Below the pieces are notes generated by a model, which saw only the letters and a list, made by a program, of their open reading frames with translations, was not told the DNA's origin and made no database searches. A program made the translations under genes and the position numbers. A stretch of DNA of 64,000 nt from positions 2,542,001 through 2,606,000 of the forward strand of contig NZ_CP150218.1 in the NCBI RefSeq assembly GCF_037969875.1, written 5' to 3'. The first letter of the stretch is position 1. Each line of letters starts with the position of its first letter. Origin of the DNA: Paenibacillus sp. FSL R7-0337. Lineage in GTDB: Bacteria; Bacillota; Bacilli; Paenibacillales; Paenibacillaceae. Shown piece after piece: positions 26,319-35,681 of this stretch.

Positions 26319-26347
26319 ATAATATGTCACATTATTCCAATGGTCAA
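26319..26347 (-). promoter_or_regulatory. Promoter of distal regulator and peptide operon
   Basis: TTGACC (26347-26342) and TATTAT (26324-26319) on the minus strand, 17 nt apart. The sequence is the same as that before the proximal regulator, including the dyad GTAGAATACTAC at 26352-26363. Confidence 0.7.
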
Positions 26348-26411
26348 TAACGTAGAATACTACAGATTAGTATAATCCGTGAACTACAGGCAACCCGTTT
26401 GCCATGAGGGC

Positions 26412-26446
26412 AAAAAAAGAGACCCTAGGGGTCTCATAAGGTCTCT
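26412..26446 (-). terminator. Intrinsic terminator upstream of the distal regulator
   Basis: On the minus strand, AGAGACC pairs with GGTCTCT, followed by seven T. It originally ended the DUF218/small-gene transcript. Confidence 0.8.
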
Positions 26447-26449
26447 ATC

Positions 26450-26560
26450 GTTTCGAAATCATATTTGCTTAGCCGCTGTCTCTGCTGTTTATGCTGTTTC
26501 CCAAGCTTCACCCACGCCGATCCGCAACATCCCGGTAGAACCTAACGGTATCCATCGCGA
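26450..26560 (-). pseudogene. Decayed copy of the 50-aa gene
   Basis: The minus strand contains GGTTCTACCGGGATG and later ACGATAGAGACC, matching the intact small gene at 22762-22914 over most of its length, but an in-frame TGA follows RFYRDVADRRG. It sits between the DUF218 remnant and the terminator. Confidence 0.6.
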
Positions 26561-26572
26561 AGGTGTCGTGCC

Positions 26573-26881
26573 TTATCGGCGGAACCAGCGCTTAATCTGC
26601 TCAAGCGACCTCTTCGCTTCCGGGCCATTGTAGCCGAAGGCATTGCCAAACATCTTAATGTATTCATTAAAAGTCGTCTCCCGGCTATACCGGTCACCCC
26701 ACCACGCCTTCGCGTTATAGCCCGAATCCGCCCCGATATACGTCAGCTCAATCCCCGACTTCCTATACACATGATCGAAAATAAACTTCACCCGCCGCAT
26801 ATGAAAATCCGACGACACCACAATTGCTGACTTAAAACCCTTCTGCTGCATGATTGGGAGCGTGAACTGCGCGTTCTGGTC
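26573..26881 (-). pseudogene. Truncated DUF218 (YdcF/SanA-like) gene, 3' part only
   Basis: About 100 codons encode the C-terminal part of a DUF218 protein: DQNAQFTLPIMQQKGFKSA, VVSSDFHMRRVKFIFDHVY and FNEYIKMFGNAFGYNGPEAK. The SDFHMRR motif is the conserved core of YdcF/SanA/ElyC-like proteins, which affect envelope or vancomycin phenotypes. The frame meets a TAG at 26884-26882 and, upstream of it, the sequence changes abruptly to very AT-rich DNA, so the 5' half has been replaced. Translation might restart at an internal ATG (26851), but a functional protein is unlikely. The missing half is not elsewhere in the window. Confidence 0.8.
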
Positions 26882-26905
26882 CTAATCATATACATACTTT
26901 GTCTA

Positions 26906-27313
26906 TTAAGTAGTTTCACTAGATTTATCAAAACAAGTTTTGATAGTAATTAAAGCCATTAATATCCCTAAGCTGTCAATTACAATATCATAAAGCCTTC
27001 CATCTCGACCGAAGTACAATTGAAGTAATTCAGTTAAAATAGCATATGCAATTGAATAAAAAGCACTTCTCAAGAAACTTCTATTCTGTATCCATATGAA
27101 TATTGCAAAAAATGCAAACCCAGAAAAATGACCAATTTTTCTTATGACATAAGCAGGAGTTGCCTTCAAATCTATAATAAAAAGATCATTATAGTTCGGG
27201 GAGAATATAAAGTGAAAATTCGGTATCGTTCCTGATTCCCAAAAGCTTGAGTTAGCTGCACAAGTAAAAACAAATAGTATTGCTCCCCAAATAATGATTA
27301 TCGACCTTTTCAT
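26906..27313 (-). CDS. VanZ-like membrane protein
   Basis: 135 residues with about four hydrophobic helices. The VanZ signature KIGHFSGFAFFAIF and the later ELLQLYFGRDGRLYDIVIDSLG are clear. The ATG at 27313 is preferred (TAGGA 6 nt upstream) over a TTG 18 nt earlier. VanZ-like proteins are linked to glycopeptide resistance and envelope functions; the precise role is unknown. This is the first gene inside the AT-rich block and is divergent from the lyase gene. Confidence 0.85.
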   Translation of the reverse strand: MKRSIIIIWGAILFVFTCAANSSFWESGTIPNFHFIFSPNYNDLFIIDLKATPAYVIRKIGHFSGFAFFAIFIWIQNRSFLRSAFYSIAYAILTELLQLYFGRDGRLYDIVIDSLGILMALITIKTCFDKSSETT

Positions 27314-27402
27314 CACAATTCCTACTTTCAATCAAATTATCAATATAACAAAAAATCATGAATAGCAATATAAAAAATGGAAAGTATTTTATTAAAAATA
27401 AT

Positions 27403-27430
27403 ACGACAGTTTCTCACAAGATGATATAAT
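27403..27430 (+). promoter_or_regulatory. Probable promoter of the heparinase-like gene
   Basis: A perfect TATAAT at 27425-27430 with a weak -35, ACGACA (27403-27408), 16 nt upstream. The -10 is preceded by TGA, an extended -10 feel. The leader to the ATG is about 25 nt. Confidence 0.5.
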
Positions 27431-27459
27431 GATTCCATACAAATTTTGGGGGATTAAAT

Positions 27460-29724
27460 ATGAGAAGGCACCATCGTAAGGTAAAAAGAAACATTCTGTT
27501 GTTTATGGCAATATTATTAGCGGTCGCAACCGTGATTTTTTTTGCGGGAATTTTTAAAAATGATACACCTTCAAACATACCAATGGCAAGCGAGTCCACT
27601 AATAGACTGCCTAGTCAAGACGTTGTGTTGGAACAAAATGAGGTTGATTTCTCACAATTGGAAGGATCGTTATCGGAATATTTTGATTCAAGTGGAACTG
27701 TAAAGATTAGTATCCTCGATGGAAAAATCATCCTTGATAAAAGGGTTCCGGGACTAATTGGATCATTTAATTCAAAGAAGAACCTGGCTCATCACGTCAG
27801 CGCGGACAGTTATTATAAAATAGAGATTGCGAACATGACCAAAGGAGTAGATGTAAACCTCACGCTTATTGAATGGGGAAATGGAAGTTACAAGTTAGGT
27901 GATAGCTATAATCTTGAGAATCAGTATTACATTTTTAAAACTGGTAGTAACACAACAGATATCGGATTTAGATTAGACATATCTGGAGAAGGCAACATAG
28001 TGATAGATAGTATTAAAATTTCTAAAATAGACCCTAATACAGTTGATGTGTTTAAGCCTGACCAAGTAACTGAAATCATATCTTATTACAAAGCAGCGCA
28101 AACTACTCAAAAGATGAATCTAATCCAACCATTTGTTCCACGATTTATCAAGTCTCAAAGTCCAATTCAAAATGCTGATGTTTTACTTGGTAACGTAATT
28201 ATGATGCCGCCACATAAACCAATCGATATCACTAACGGAATTGAGTGGGATAAAGCAGAAAATCCAGAAGTTGAATATCTTCTTAACGTTAATTATTTCC
28301 TTTTAGATTTGATTGAAGCTTACAAACTGTCTGGCAATCGTTCTTATATTGACAAGGGATACACGCTCATTGAAAATTGGATCGCCAAACATCCAATAGC
28401 CAACATGGATTCTAAGTCAATGCCTTGGAATGATGATGTAACAGCAAGAAGAACAATCATCTGGACATCATTTTTTAATGAAGCTCGTAGTATCCTATCA
28501 GATGAGCAACTTGGAATTTTATTTAAGAATATAAATGAAACTGCAAGCTTGTTGAGTACCAAAGAGTTTTACGCTAAAAATCACAATCATGGTATGTTCC
28601 AGAACCAAGGATTACTCGTTTACTCGACATATTTTAATAATGTTTACTTAAGCGATATATTTAAGAGAATTGCAAAAGTAAGGACGATAGAATACTTCCT
28701 CTACAGCTATTCAAACGATTTCGTCCATCAAGAGCATTCACCGTCTTATCACATGGATATCTCAAAATCATTGATGGACTTCGTAAATTATTATAAAGAT
28801 ACAAACGATGCTGAAGCTTCGTTTTTTATTGACCTGTATACTAAAACAGCAAAGTTCAACACACATATAATAAAGCCAGACGGACTTATGCCTCAGTTTG
28901 GTGACACAGTTAAAACACAAGCTTATACAGGGTTGTGGAAAGATGATCCTGAATACAACTTTGTAGCCTCCTTAGGAAAGGATGGGGTCATTCCTAAGGA
29001 AACGAATATAGTATTTTCTGATGGTGGTTATGCAATTTTCAGGGATAAGTGGCAATGGAATGCAGGGACTTATTTAGCATTCACAGCAGCTTATCACAGT
29101 ACCACTCATAAACATAGCGATGATCTAAGTATATGGTTATACCACAATGGTGACATAATAACCGAAGCCGGTCCTAACGGATATGCCAGTAATGAAGACT
29201 CAACCTATTCCAGGTCTTCCTTTGCACATAACGTGCTAATAGTTAATAATGCAGGGCTTTCAAATCAGGACGGGAAAATCAATCAGACGAAAATTATCGC
29301 ATCTAATTTGGAGGACCCGAGCAACCCCTCTGTTACTGGAATGACAACGAGGTTTGAAAATGTTCAACATACAAGGAACATCAACTATCAGAAAAAAGAA
29401 AATATTATATCGATTAACGATTCAATAACCGCACAATGGGATCATAATTATAAACTGCTATGGCATCTTGCCCAGGATATTAAGCCTGTAATTAATGGAC
29501 AAACTGTGGAACTCTACAGAGGTGTTGATCAGAAGGTCGCAGAAATCTCGATTGTCTCAGATACAAAAATAAAAGTAAGAGAGGTAAAGGGTCAACGCAC
29601 ACCTGATGTTCAAGGCTGGGTGTTTAATAGATTCTATGATGATAATCCTACACCTGTGAGTGTAATTATTGTTGAGGTTGAGGGGAAAAATGCGCAGATT
29701 AAGACCGATTTCAAACTTTATTAA
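27460..29724 (+). CDS. Heparinase II/III-family polysaccharide lyase, membrane-anchored or secreted
   Basis: A 754-residue protein with an N-terminal membrane or signal segment (ILLFMAILLAVATVIFFAG). A beta-rich region (about 60-200) is followed by an alpha-toroid lyase domain (NHNHGMFQNQGLL, QEHSPSYHMD) and the heparinase II/III C-terminal beta-sandwich (YHSTTHKHSDDLSIWLYHNG, TEAGPNGY, RSSFAHNVLIVNN). The His and Tyr residues in these motifs are those expected to bind and cleave uronate-containing polysaccharide. GGGGG lies 7 nt before the ATG, and a terminator follows. Within a capsule cassette that also makes a uronic-acid sugar nucleotide, it could trim or release the polymer made next door. 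This is inference. Confidence 0.85.
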   Translation: MRRHHRKVKRNILLFMAILLAVATVIFFAGIFKNDTPSNIPMASESTNRLPSQDVVLEQNEVDFSQLEGSLSEYFDSSGTVKISILDGKIILDKRVPGLIGSFNSKKNLAHHVSADSYYKIEIANMTKGVDVNLTLIEWGNGSYKLGDSYNLENQYYIFKTGSNTTDIGFRLDISGEGNIVIDSIKISKIDPNTVDVFKPDQVTEIISYYKAAQTTQKMNLIQPFVPRFIKSQSPIQNADVLLGNVIMMPPHKPIDITNGIEWDKAENPEVEYLLNVNYFLLDLIEAYKLSGNRSYIDKGYTLIENWIAKHPIANMDSKSMPWNDDVTARRTIIWTSFFNEARSILSDEQLGILFKNINETASLLSTKEFYAKNHNHGMFQNQGLLVYSTYFNNVYLSDIFKRIAKVRTIEYFLYSYSNDFVHQEHSPSYHMDISKSLMDFVNYYKDTNDAEASFFIDLYTKTAKFNTHIIKPDGLMPQFGDTVKTQAYTGLWKDDPEYNFVASLGKDGVIPKETNIVFSDGGYAIFRDKWQWNAGTYLAFTAAYHSTTHKHSDDLSIWLYHNGDIITEAGPNGYASNEDSTYSRSSFAHNVLIVNNAGLSNQDGKINQTKIIASNLEDPSNPSVTGMTTRFENVQHTRNINYQKKENIISINDSITAQWDHNYKLLWHLAQDIKPVINGQTVELYRGVDQKVAEISIVSDTKIKVREVKGQRTPDVQGWVFNRFYDDNPTPVSVIIVEVEGKNAQIKTDFKLY

Positions 29725-29745
29725 TTCTTATTGCAGTTCGGTCAA

Positions 29746-29770
29746 GCCCCCAACTGAGGGGGCCTTTTTT
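29746..29770 (+). terminator. Intrinsic terminator after the lyase gene
   Basis: GCCCCC and GGGGGC around AACTGA, followed by CTTTTTT. Confidence 0.9.
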
Positions 29771-29797
29771 ATGATCCGAAACAAATAGGAATCCCTT

Positions 29798-30047
29798 ATG
29801 CAAAACTATTCTATACTGCTTTACTTGATAGTTTTTATACAGTTGGCGGATATTAAATTGGATGTTAAGTCGTTCGGAGCTAAAGGCGATTGGAACAGAA
29901 AAACAGAGACGGACGATACAGCAGCTTTACAACTGGCGATTGACAACGCAATACAAACGGGAACTTCTTTACTTCTTTCGCGCGGTAATTAGAAGTATTT
30001 CTGGCACGCCTGCATCAGATAGTATAACACCCTTTTTTTATAAGTGA
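29798..30047 (+). pseudogene. Decayed N-terminus of a beta-helix (pectate-lyase-3-like) protein
   Basis: The frame from 29798 encodes a short hydrophobic start, then DVKSFGAKGDWNRKTETDDT and AALQLAIDNA, the well-known start of pectate-lyase-superfamily beta-helix and tailspike proteins. It stops at 29992. Shifting frame gives a few more similar residues to 30047, then homology ends. Full-length members are usually over 400 residues, so this is a truncated, frameshifted relic. About 230 bp of AT-rich non-coding DNA follow before the next gene. Confidence 0.7.
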
Positions 30048-30196
30048 AGAGTTATTAGACTCATTAAATAAAGTATGCTATAAGGCGGTAGGTACGACCA
30101 CCTCAGATTGGAGAGCATTAAATTAATAAGAGGAGCTGTAAGTTTGTAACAAAATGCCCCCTCTGAGCAGGATTTTCGCAATTATGTAAAAATCCG

Positions 30197-30225
30197 TTGA
30201 AGAACTCAATAGTTAGTGTTAAAAT
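30197..30225 (+). promoter_or_regulatory. Promoter of the GT2 gene
   Basis: TTGAAG (30197-30202) and TAAAAT (30220-30225) with a 17-nt spacer, about 55 bp before the GTG start. Confidence 0.6.
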
Positions 30226-30279
30226 TTTTCCAAAATAAGAAAATTAAAATCTTTTTCTATCAACTTGGAGGGTAATAGC

Positions 30280-31314
30280 GTGAATACTCGGAGCGTGGAC
30301 TTGATTTCTGTAATTGTACCAGTTTACAACGCCGAACGGTTTTTATCATATTGCATAGAGAGTATTTTAACTCAATCTTATTTGAGTCTCGAATTAATTT
30401 TGGTAGATGACGGTTCGGCTGATAACTCCTTAAAAATATGCCGGGAGTACGAAAAAAAAGATACTAGAGTTAAAGTCATATCAAAACAGAATAGTGGTGT
30501 GTCGGATACTAGAAACATGGGAATATTAAATTCTGCCGGGAATTATATTAGTTTTGTTGACGCAGACGATATGCTTAAGGATGAAGCGTTAGACACATTA
30601 CACCGAGAGATGATCGCTAACAATGTTGACATGGTGTATTGTAATTACGAATTTGATTATTCAGGAAATAGAGTTCAAAAAAAATCAAGATTGTCCTATG
30701 GTGTCTACGACATACCTTCGCTAAGGAAGAGGCTAATTGATGATGGAGCCATGTCTGGTATATTATTCGGAAGTGTGTGTACTGCTTTGTACAAAAAGAA
30801 CATAGTAAAGAATTATAATGTGAAATTTGATAGCGGTATTAAACATAATGAGGATGGTTTGTTTAATTTAAAGTATTTGCAATTCTGCAGCTCGATTAAG
30901 ATGTTGAGTGATGCTTACTTATATATATACAGAGCCAATGAGAACTCAGCATCAAAAACTATAAACTTAAGCGAAGATAAATTCAAGGTGTCAAACGACA
31001 TTATAAGAACTTTATTTAAAGATGATACTGTTATGATTGATCAAATGCGTGCGCGCAATGTCTCAATTGGTTTATGGAGAGTACTCGAAATATGCAACAA
31101 AAATAATCAAGACAAATTAGTAAATAAAATAACCGCAATTAGGAATGTATGTAGTAACCAAGAACTCATACAAGGACTCAATTATGTTGATGTAAAAAAT
31201 CTGAATAAGTATAAACTGATGTATTTTTATTTAATTAAATATAAGAGAGCTTATTTAACATATGCACTTACTCGTTATGTCTACCCTACCCTTACAAAAC
31301 TGTTATCCAGATAG
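30280..31314 (+). CDS. Family 2 glycosyltransferase
   Basis: A 344-residue GT-A enzyme. The GTG at 30280 is chosen because GGAGG lies 8 nt upstream. The N-terminal nucleotide-sugar-binding domain is clear: ISVIVPVYNAERFLSYCIES, LILVDDGSADNS, SGVSDTRNMGI and the metal-binding SFVDADDM. The C-terminal part is helical and variable, as in EpsJ or capsule glycosyltransferases. It transfers a sugar to a growing lipid-linked or cell-surface glycan; donor and acceptor are not predictable. It is on the opposite strand from the main polysaccharide operon, with its own promoter. Confidence 0.92.
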   Translation: MNTRSVDLISVIVPVYNAERFLSYCIESILTQSYLSLELILVDDGSADNSLKICREYEKKDTRVKVISKQNSGVSDTRNMGILNSAGNYISFVDADDMLKDEALDTLHREMIANNVDMVYCNYEFDYSGNRVQKKSRLSYGVYDIPSLRKRLIDDGAMSGILFGSVCTALYKKNIVKNYNVKFDSGIKHNEDGLFNLKYLQFCSSIKMLSDAYLYIYRANENSASKTINLSEDKFKVSNDIIRTLFKDDTVMIDQMRARNVSIGLWRVLEICNKNNQDKLVNKITAIRNVCSNQELIQGLNYVDVKNLNKYKLMYFYLIKYKRAYLTYALTRYVYPTLTKLLSR

Positions 31315-31428
31315 GGAAATGTTGCTGAAGAGGAATTACGAAAAACACAGCAAGGCCATACTACGCAACAAGTAAATAGTAATACCCCCTATATTGTTCT
31401 ATTATAAGAAATAGGGGGAATGTGGAAA

Positions 31429-32069
31429 TGACAATTTTGGTCGGGTTGGAAGTTTATACAGGAATTGATAGAGGATACGTATTATTGGCATCAGAATCAA
31501 GATCACTTTCATATCGGGCGACTTATGATAACGGTAAAGCGGTTTCCCGCGATAACTGTATAGTAAGTAATAATGAGAAAAAGGTTTTTAGAACAAAAAA
31601 TGATTTTTCACTTGGATTCTCTGGAGATATAACTTCTTGAAACGGTCATGATGATTTGAGAAATGAAGTTGTAAAATTTATTGAGTTAAATACAAACTAT
31701 AATGATGATATAAATCTTACATCTCTTAAATTTTATAGTTGACAATTTGGCTTCAAAAGGAATGTGTTGTGTGATATTAGCTAAATTTCAAAAGAATACA
31801 CCTGTTATGGCCTCCTTTCAAATTCGACCTGAAAATTTAAATAATACTATATTAATTCAATCTCCCGCAGCTGAACATTGTATGAATTCTCTTATGCCGG
31901 GATTGATAATCAGAATCAATTCCAGCCCAATTTAGGTGCTGATTTAGTGGCATCAAACCCATCAAATAGAGTTAGAATTTTAGAGGCTGTAGAAATATAT
32001 ATTAAAAATTGTGCTGAACTAGATTACGAAAGCTGCAATCAGATTGTGAAATTCCAATTTCTAGAATGA
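31429..32069 (+). pseudogene. Decayed Ntn-hydrolase-like (proteasome-like) gene
   Basis: The first frame starts MTILVGLEVYTGIDRGYVLL and continues with ASESRSLS, then KKVFRTKNDFSLGFSGDITS. This recalls bacterial proteasome-like hypothetical proteins that begin MTICVGLKT...ASDSR. The frame is then broken by at least five stops and frame changes up to LEAVEIYIKNCAELDYESCN near 32050. A ribosome-binding site (AGGGGG) is still present at 31413. No functional product is expected. Confidence 0.6.
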
Positions 32070-32111
32070 GATAATTTTCAACCACGCTTACCATACCGTA
32101 CTATTATTACG

Positions 32112-32927
32112 TTGAGAGGAAAATCCGTGACGCAGCAGCACCTAATCCTTCAAACGCAACCCCGCCCCAACCGCCTACTGGTCGCATCCATTGACGTTCA
32201 GCGCCGCCGTCGCCGGCTGAATAGTCACTACGAAATATCCTTCAAAGTTCCTATGACCACCGATGATTATGAAGAGATGATCATACCCGAGGGCCACGTT
32301 CAAGATGAGCGTGGTCAATTTTATGTCGTACAAACCCGTGCCCGGGATCGCAGCAACAAGGTAATCAATACCCAGATCATCTGCACTCACATCATGTTCA
32401 AGATAATCGACTTAAAGATGCCGTACTCCGATTACATCTATGAGGCTTACGGAATTCACATCAGTGTACTGTTGGACAAGATCAGCGCGGCCACCGACGG
32501 CGTATATACCTTTGTCGTGCATAACACCTTCGACCTACGGGACATGAAGGACTCGGGAGCGACCATTGTTCTGGCAGCCCTGCAACATACCGTCAACTTA
32601 TGCGTATGTGAGATCAAGCCGGGTAACTTCATCATTCATCTATATAATCGTATTGGCAGCGATAACGGGTTTGAATACCGTTTAAAGAGGAACGTCGGAC
32701 GATGCTTCTAATCTATTGACGCATGTTCAGTCAAATGAAGGACGGTCAGACATTCTATCGGCCCCTCAGTCAACTTCCTGACCACAGAGGAGCGTAGCTT
32801 GCTGCAATCAATTCCCGACGCGATCGTCGACAACAAACTAGCCGTCAATTACCTGATCTCGCCTTATACTCAATACTGGACAAACCACGTCAACACCTTC
32901 AATTTGAATATGCAACTTATAAAATAA
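32112..32927 (+). pseudogene. Prophage tail protein fragment (prophage endopeptidase/tail-fibre family)
   Basis: The frame 32112-32711 resembles the N-terminal part of siphophage tail-associated proteins: RRRRLNSHYEISFKVPMTTD, YEEMIIPEGHVQDERGQFYV and the DKISAATDGVYTFVVHNTFD region. It stops at 32711. A second frame shows TEERSLLQSIPDAIVDNKLA, VNYLISPYTQYWTNHVN and a stop at 32927. A phage tail protein would normally run several hundred residues and have structural neighbours; none are present. The base composition is richer in GC than the flanking cassette, so this is an isolated foreign fragment. Confidence 0.65.
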
Positions 32928-32963
32928 TTCCCAATCGGTTCCAACTTTAACCGGGGTGATTAT

Positions 32964-33003
32964 TAAAAAACGACAGAGACCATTTAGGCCTTGTCGTTTT
33001 TAA
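32964..33003. terminator. Terminator at the end of the polysaccharide operon
   Basis: TTAAAAAACGACA and TGTCGTTTTTAA form a long stem around GAGACCATTTAGGCCT. A and T runs at both ends allow use in either direction. It lies 140 bp after the last minus-strand gene of the cassette. Confidence 0.8.
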
Positions 33004-33145
33004 TCTCGTCTTTTCACAAAATCACTAACTAAATCACAAAGGAGTAATTATCTTCTTGCCTTTTTTATTGAATCAAGTTAAGAGCAATCGAACGAAGTTA
33101 ATTTAATTTTTAGAAATTCCTTGTTCAAAAAATGAGAAGCTATTC

Positions 33146-34366
33146 TTAGAGTTTATAGGCGCTCTCAAAAGAACAGATATTTTTTGTATCCAGGATGTGC
33201 TTCGTTTTGAGTAAATCCATATTCTGTTTAATGTGTGTATGGGAGACTAGAATTACTATGATCTCAATTTCATTTAAAAAATCTTCAAAGTTCATAAACT
33301 GATGCTCTACTACTCTTTCTTTAACAAATGGATCAAATACTTTCACTCCATAAGCCAAGTGTTCATCCATTTTCTCTAACAACTGAAGTGTGGGGCTTTC
33401 TCTAATATCATCCACATCTTCTTTATAAGTCAACCCATACAGCCCTATTTTTGTTATGTCCTTAATTCCATGCTCTCTCATAATGTCTCTCATTCTACCC
33501 AACACATGAGAAGGCATTGAATCATTAATTTTTCTAGCTGATAATATTAAATTAGTTAAATCAGGGTAATCACCTACCAAAAACCATGGATCTACAGAAA
33601 TACAGTGTCCTCCGACTCCAGGACCAGGTTGCAATATATTTACACGAGGATGTTTGTTAGCAGTTTCAATTATTTCGTATACATCCATATTATCAGTTCT
33701 ACATATTTTTGCTAACTCATTTGCAAAAGCAATATTTATATCTCGATAAGTATTTTCTACTACCTTAGACATTTCAGCCGTTCTTATATCAGTAACTATG
33801 ATTTCAGAATTACAAAATTGAGAATACAATTCCTTTACCTTTTCGCCAATTTCTTTATCCTCAGCACCAATAGTTCTTGAGTTATTTTCCAATTCATAAA
33901 TCATTTTACCTGGAATAATTCTCTCTGGAGCATGTACAAGGTGTATATCTACTCCTACATTAAAACCTTTGTTTGTTATTTCATTTTTAATGAATTTGTC
34001 AATTGTGCCAGGAGAAATTGTCGATTCAATAACAATAGTTGATCCTTTTTCACATACATCCAAAATACTATTTATAGCAGAAATTACATACTTCAAATCA
34101 ATTTTTTTACTTTCTTTCACATAAGGTGTAGGTACAGCAACAATATATGTATTTGCTTTAACATATTCATTAGTAAATTCAATTCCTTTTAAAAGAGCAG
34201 AAGCTAATAAATCATTCAAGCCTTCTTCTTCGAAGGTCAATTCCCCTCTTTTTAATAAGTTAACAAGAGATTCATTATAGTCAGTACCTACAACCTCTAT
34301 ACCATTCTCCGCAAACATCAATGCCGTGGGAAGACCAATATAACCTAACCCAATTACATTAATCAT
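33146..34366 (-). CDS. Nucleotide-sugar dehydrogenase, UDP-ManNAc/UDP-glucose 6-dehydrogenase family
   Basis: A 406-residue NAD-dependent enzyme oxidising C6 of a UDP-sugar to a uronate. The Rossmann fold starts at residue 2 (INVIGLGYIGLPTALMFAENG). The substrate region VIESTISPGTIDKF, the central helix with YRDINIAFANELAKIC, the catalytic cysteine in GPGVGGHCISVDPWFL and the C-terminal domain GLTYKEDVDDIRESPTLQLL are all intact. The PGPGVGGHC-with-DPWFL form is more typical of the WecC (UDP-ManNAcA) branch than of UDP-glucose dehydrogenase. No 2-epimerase gene is in the window. It is the last gene of the minus-strand polysaccharide operon, with AAGGAG before its ATG. Confidence 0.9.
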   Translation of the reverse strand: MINVIGLGYIGLPTALMFAENGIEVVGTDYNESLVNLLKRGELTFEEEGLNDLLASALLKGIEFTNEYVKANTYIVAVPTPYVKESKKIDLKYVISAINSILDVCEKGSTIVIESTISPGTIDKFIKNEITNKGFNVGVDIHLVHAPERIIPGKMIYELENNSRTIGAEDKEIGEKVKELYSQFCNSEIIVTDIRTAEMSKVVENTYRDINIAFANELAKICRTDNMDVYEIIETANKHPRVNILQPGPGVGGHCISVDPWFLVGDYPDLTNLILSARKINDSMPSHVLGRMRDIMREHGIKDITKIGLYGLTYKEDVDDIRESPTLQLLEKMDEHLAYGVKVFDPFVKERVVEHQFMNFEDFLNEIEIIVILVSHTHIKQNMDLLKTKHILDTKNICSFESAYKL

Positions 34367-34412
34367 TATAATAACTCCTTTTTATTCATCTGTGTTGCAC
34401 TGAAAATTTAAT

Positions 34413-35681
34413 TCATTCAACTTTATCTCTGCTAATTTTATATATTAGTAAATAAAATAATACATATATAAAAGAATATGAAATAGATATTAATTTCAGA
34501 AATATATAAATTTCTGTATTAATAATTTTACAAATGAAAAACATAATAATTGAGGTTATACAAAAAAGTAACTGTATTAACAACTCAATTTTTTGTTTTC
34601 CAGCAATAATCACCGCTGGAGTAAGGGCCGAAACAATCAATCTTATTCCAAACATTGGAGCTAAAATCTTCACATAAACACCCGACATATACCACTTTTC
34701 CCCAAAAACAAATTTAAATATTTGAGGCGAAAAAAACATTAAAAATAATACCATGGGCACCGATAGAGCAAAAAGAAATAACGTTGTGTTTTTCAATGTT
34801 CTTCTAAAGGAACCAGTATCAATCTTTTCTTGATATGCCCTTTGAAAGAAAACCTTTGATACATTAGAACTTACTAGACTTAATGGTAGCCCTAGCATTC
34901 TATATGACATTGAATAATATCCAAAGACCTCCATTCCAAACAAACCAGTTATAAAGAAATTCAAGATGGAGTAGGAGGATGAATTGACAAAATGTGCTGG
35001 CATCGAATAGAGCGGTTGATTTATATGTTTGATCATTTCTCCTTTAATATCATGCAATTTAACCGATTTGAAAATCTCTTTATTTCCATATAAACTTTTC
35101 GTTTGTTTTTTAAGTCCAAACACCGAGCCTACCAATTGAGAGATGAGCAGTCCAACGGTACCTAGCTTCAATAAACCAAAAAAAATCAATCCAATATTCT
35201 GAAAAAAACTTCTTGTCACATATACTGAAGAGATAATTTTATATTCCTTTTGCCTATTATTATATGAAGAAGCAATATTGATCAAACCATTAACTAATAG
35301 TATTAAGATAATTACATAAGCATACACACCAACTTCATTTACTATAGTAATATTATTATTTAAATAAACTGAGTAACCAATACTTATTATGAAAGAAAAA
35401 ATCAATGCAAATATAGCACTACTTAAAATCAAATTAGCTACTTCTTTTTCACTTTTCGCTGATACAATAGCTAAATCGTACTTCCCACAAATAATTGGAC
35501 CAAACACTGAGGTAATAGTTAATATAAGAGAATATATTCCTAGTTGTTCTGGAGTATATAGTCGTGTAGAGATTGGCGAAACAACAATTGTTATTAATTG
35601 AGCTAATAAAGAACCCGTAGTTAATTGAATTATAGATTTTAAAAAATCCGACTTATAAAAACCTTTCTTAATCATTAGCAT
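34413..35681 (-). CDS. wzx: Polysaccharide flippase (Wzx-like, MATE/MOP superfamily)
   Basis: A 422-residue protein consisting almost wholly of hydrophobic helices, about twelve. The N-terminus shows the Wzx hallmark STRLYTPEQLGIYSLILTI, with a charged first loop. The family translocates undecaprenyl-linked repeat units across the membrane. Its start overlaps the end of the polymerase gene by 14 bp, indicating translational coupling. The sequence is strongly AT-rich with matching codon use, like its neighbours. Confidence 0.87.
   Translation of the reverse strand: MLMIKKGFYKSDFLKSIIQLTTGSLLAQLITIVVSPISTRLYTPEQLGIYSLILTITSVFGPIICGKYDLAIVSAKSEKEVANLILSSAIFALIFSFIISIGYSVYLNNNITIVNEVGVYAYVIILILLVNGLINIASSYNNRQKEYKIISSVYVTRSFFQNIGLIFFGLLKLGTVGLLISQLVGSVFGLKKQTKSLYGNKEIFKSVKLHDIKGEMIKHINQPLYSMPAHFVNSSSYSILNFFITGLFGMEVFGYYSMSYRMLGLPLSLVSSNVSKVFFQRAYQEKIDTGSFRRTLKNTTLFLFALSVPMVLFLMFFSPQIFKFVFGEKWYMSGVYVKILAPMFGIRLIVSALTPAVIIAGKQKIELLIQLLFCITSIIMFFICKIINTEIYIFLKLISISYSFIYVLFYLLIYKISRDKVE

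Larger units (their letters stand above)
22743..26881 (-). repeat. Tandemly duplicated segment: terminator, promoter and HTH-TPR regulator
   Basis: Two copies of a block holding terminator, promoter and regulator lie head to tail with an offset of 1873 bp (23.04-24.58 kb and 24.87-26.45 kb). Promoter and leader regions are almost identical. A fragment of the DUF218 tail (GGCAATGCCTT, GGCTACAATGGCCCGGAAGC) lies upstream of each regulator: at 26573-26660 in the larger remnant and at about 24670-24740 in the junction. A tandem duplication starting within the DUF218 gene and ending just after the peptide gene would give this arrangement. Confidence 0.75.

Noticed and set aside
26573..26851. Translation of the DUF218 remnant as a real 92-aa protein
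   Set aside because: It starts inside a conserved domain, lacks the N-terminal half of the family and sits at an abrupt composition junction.
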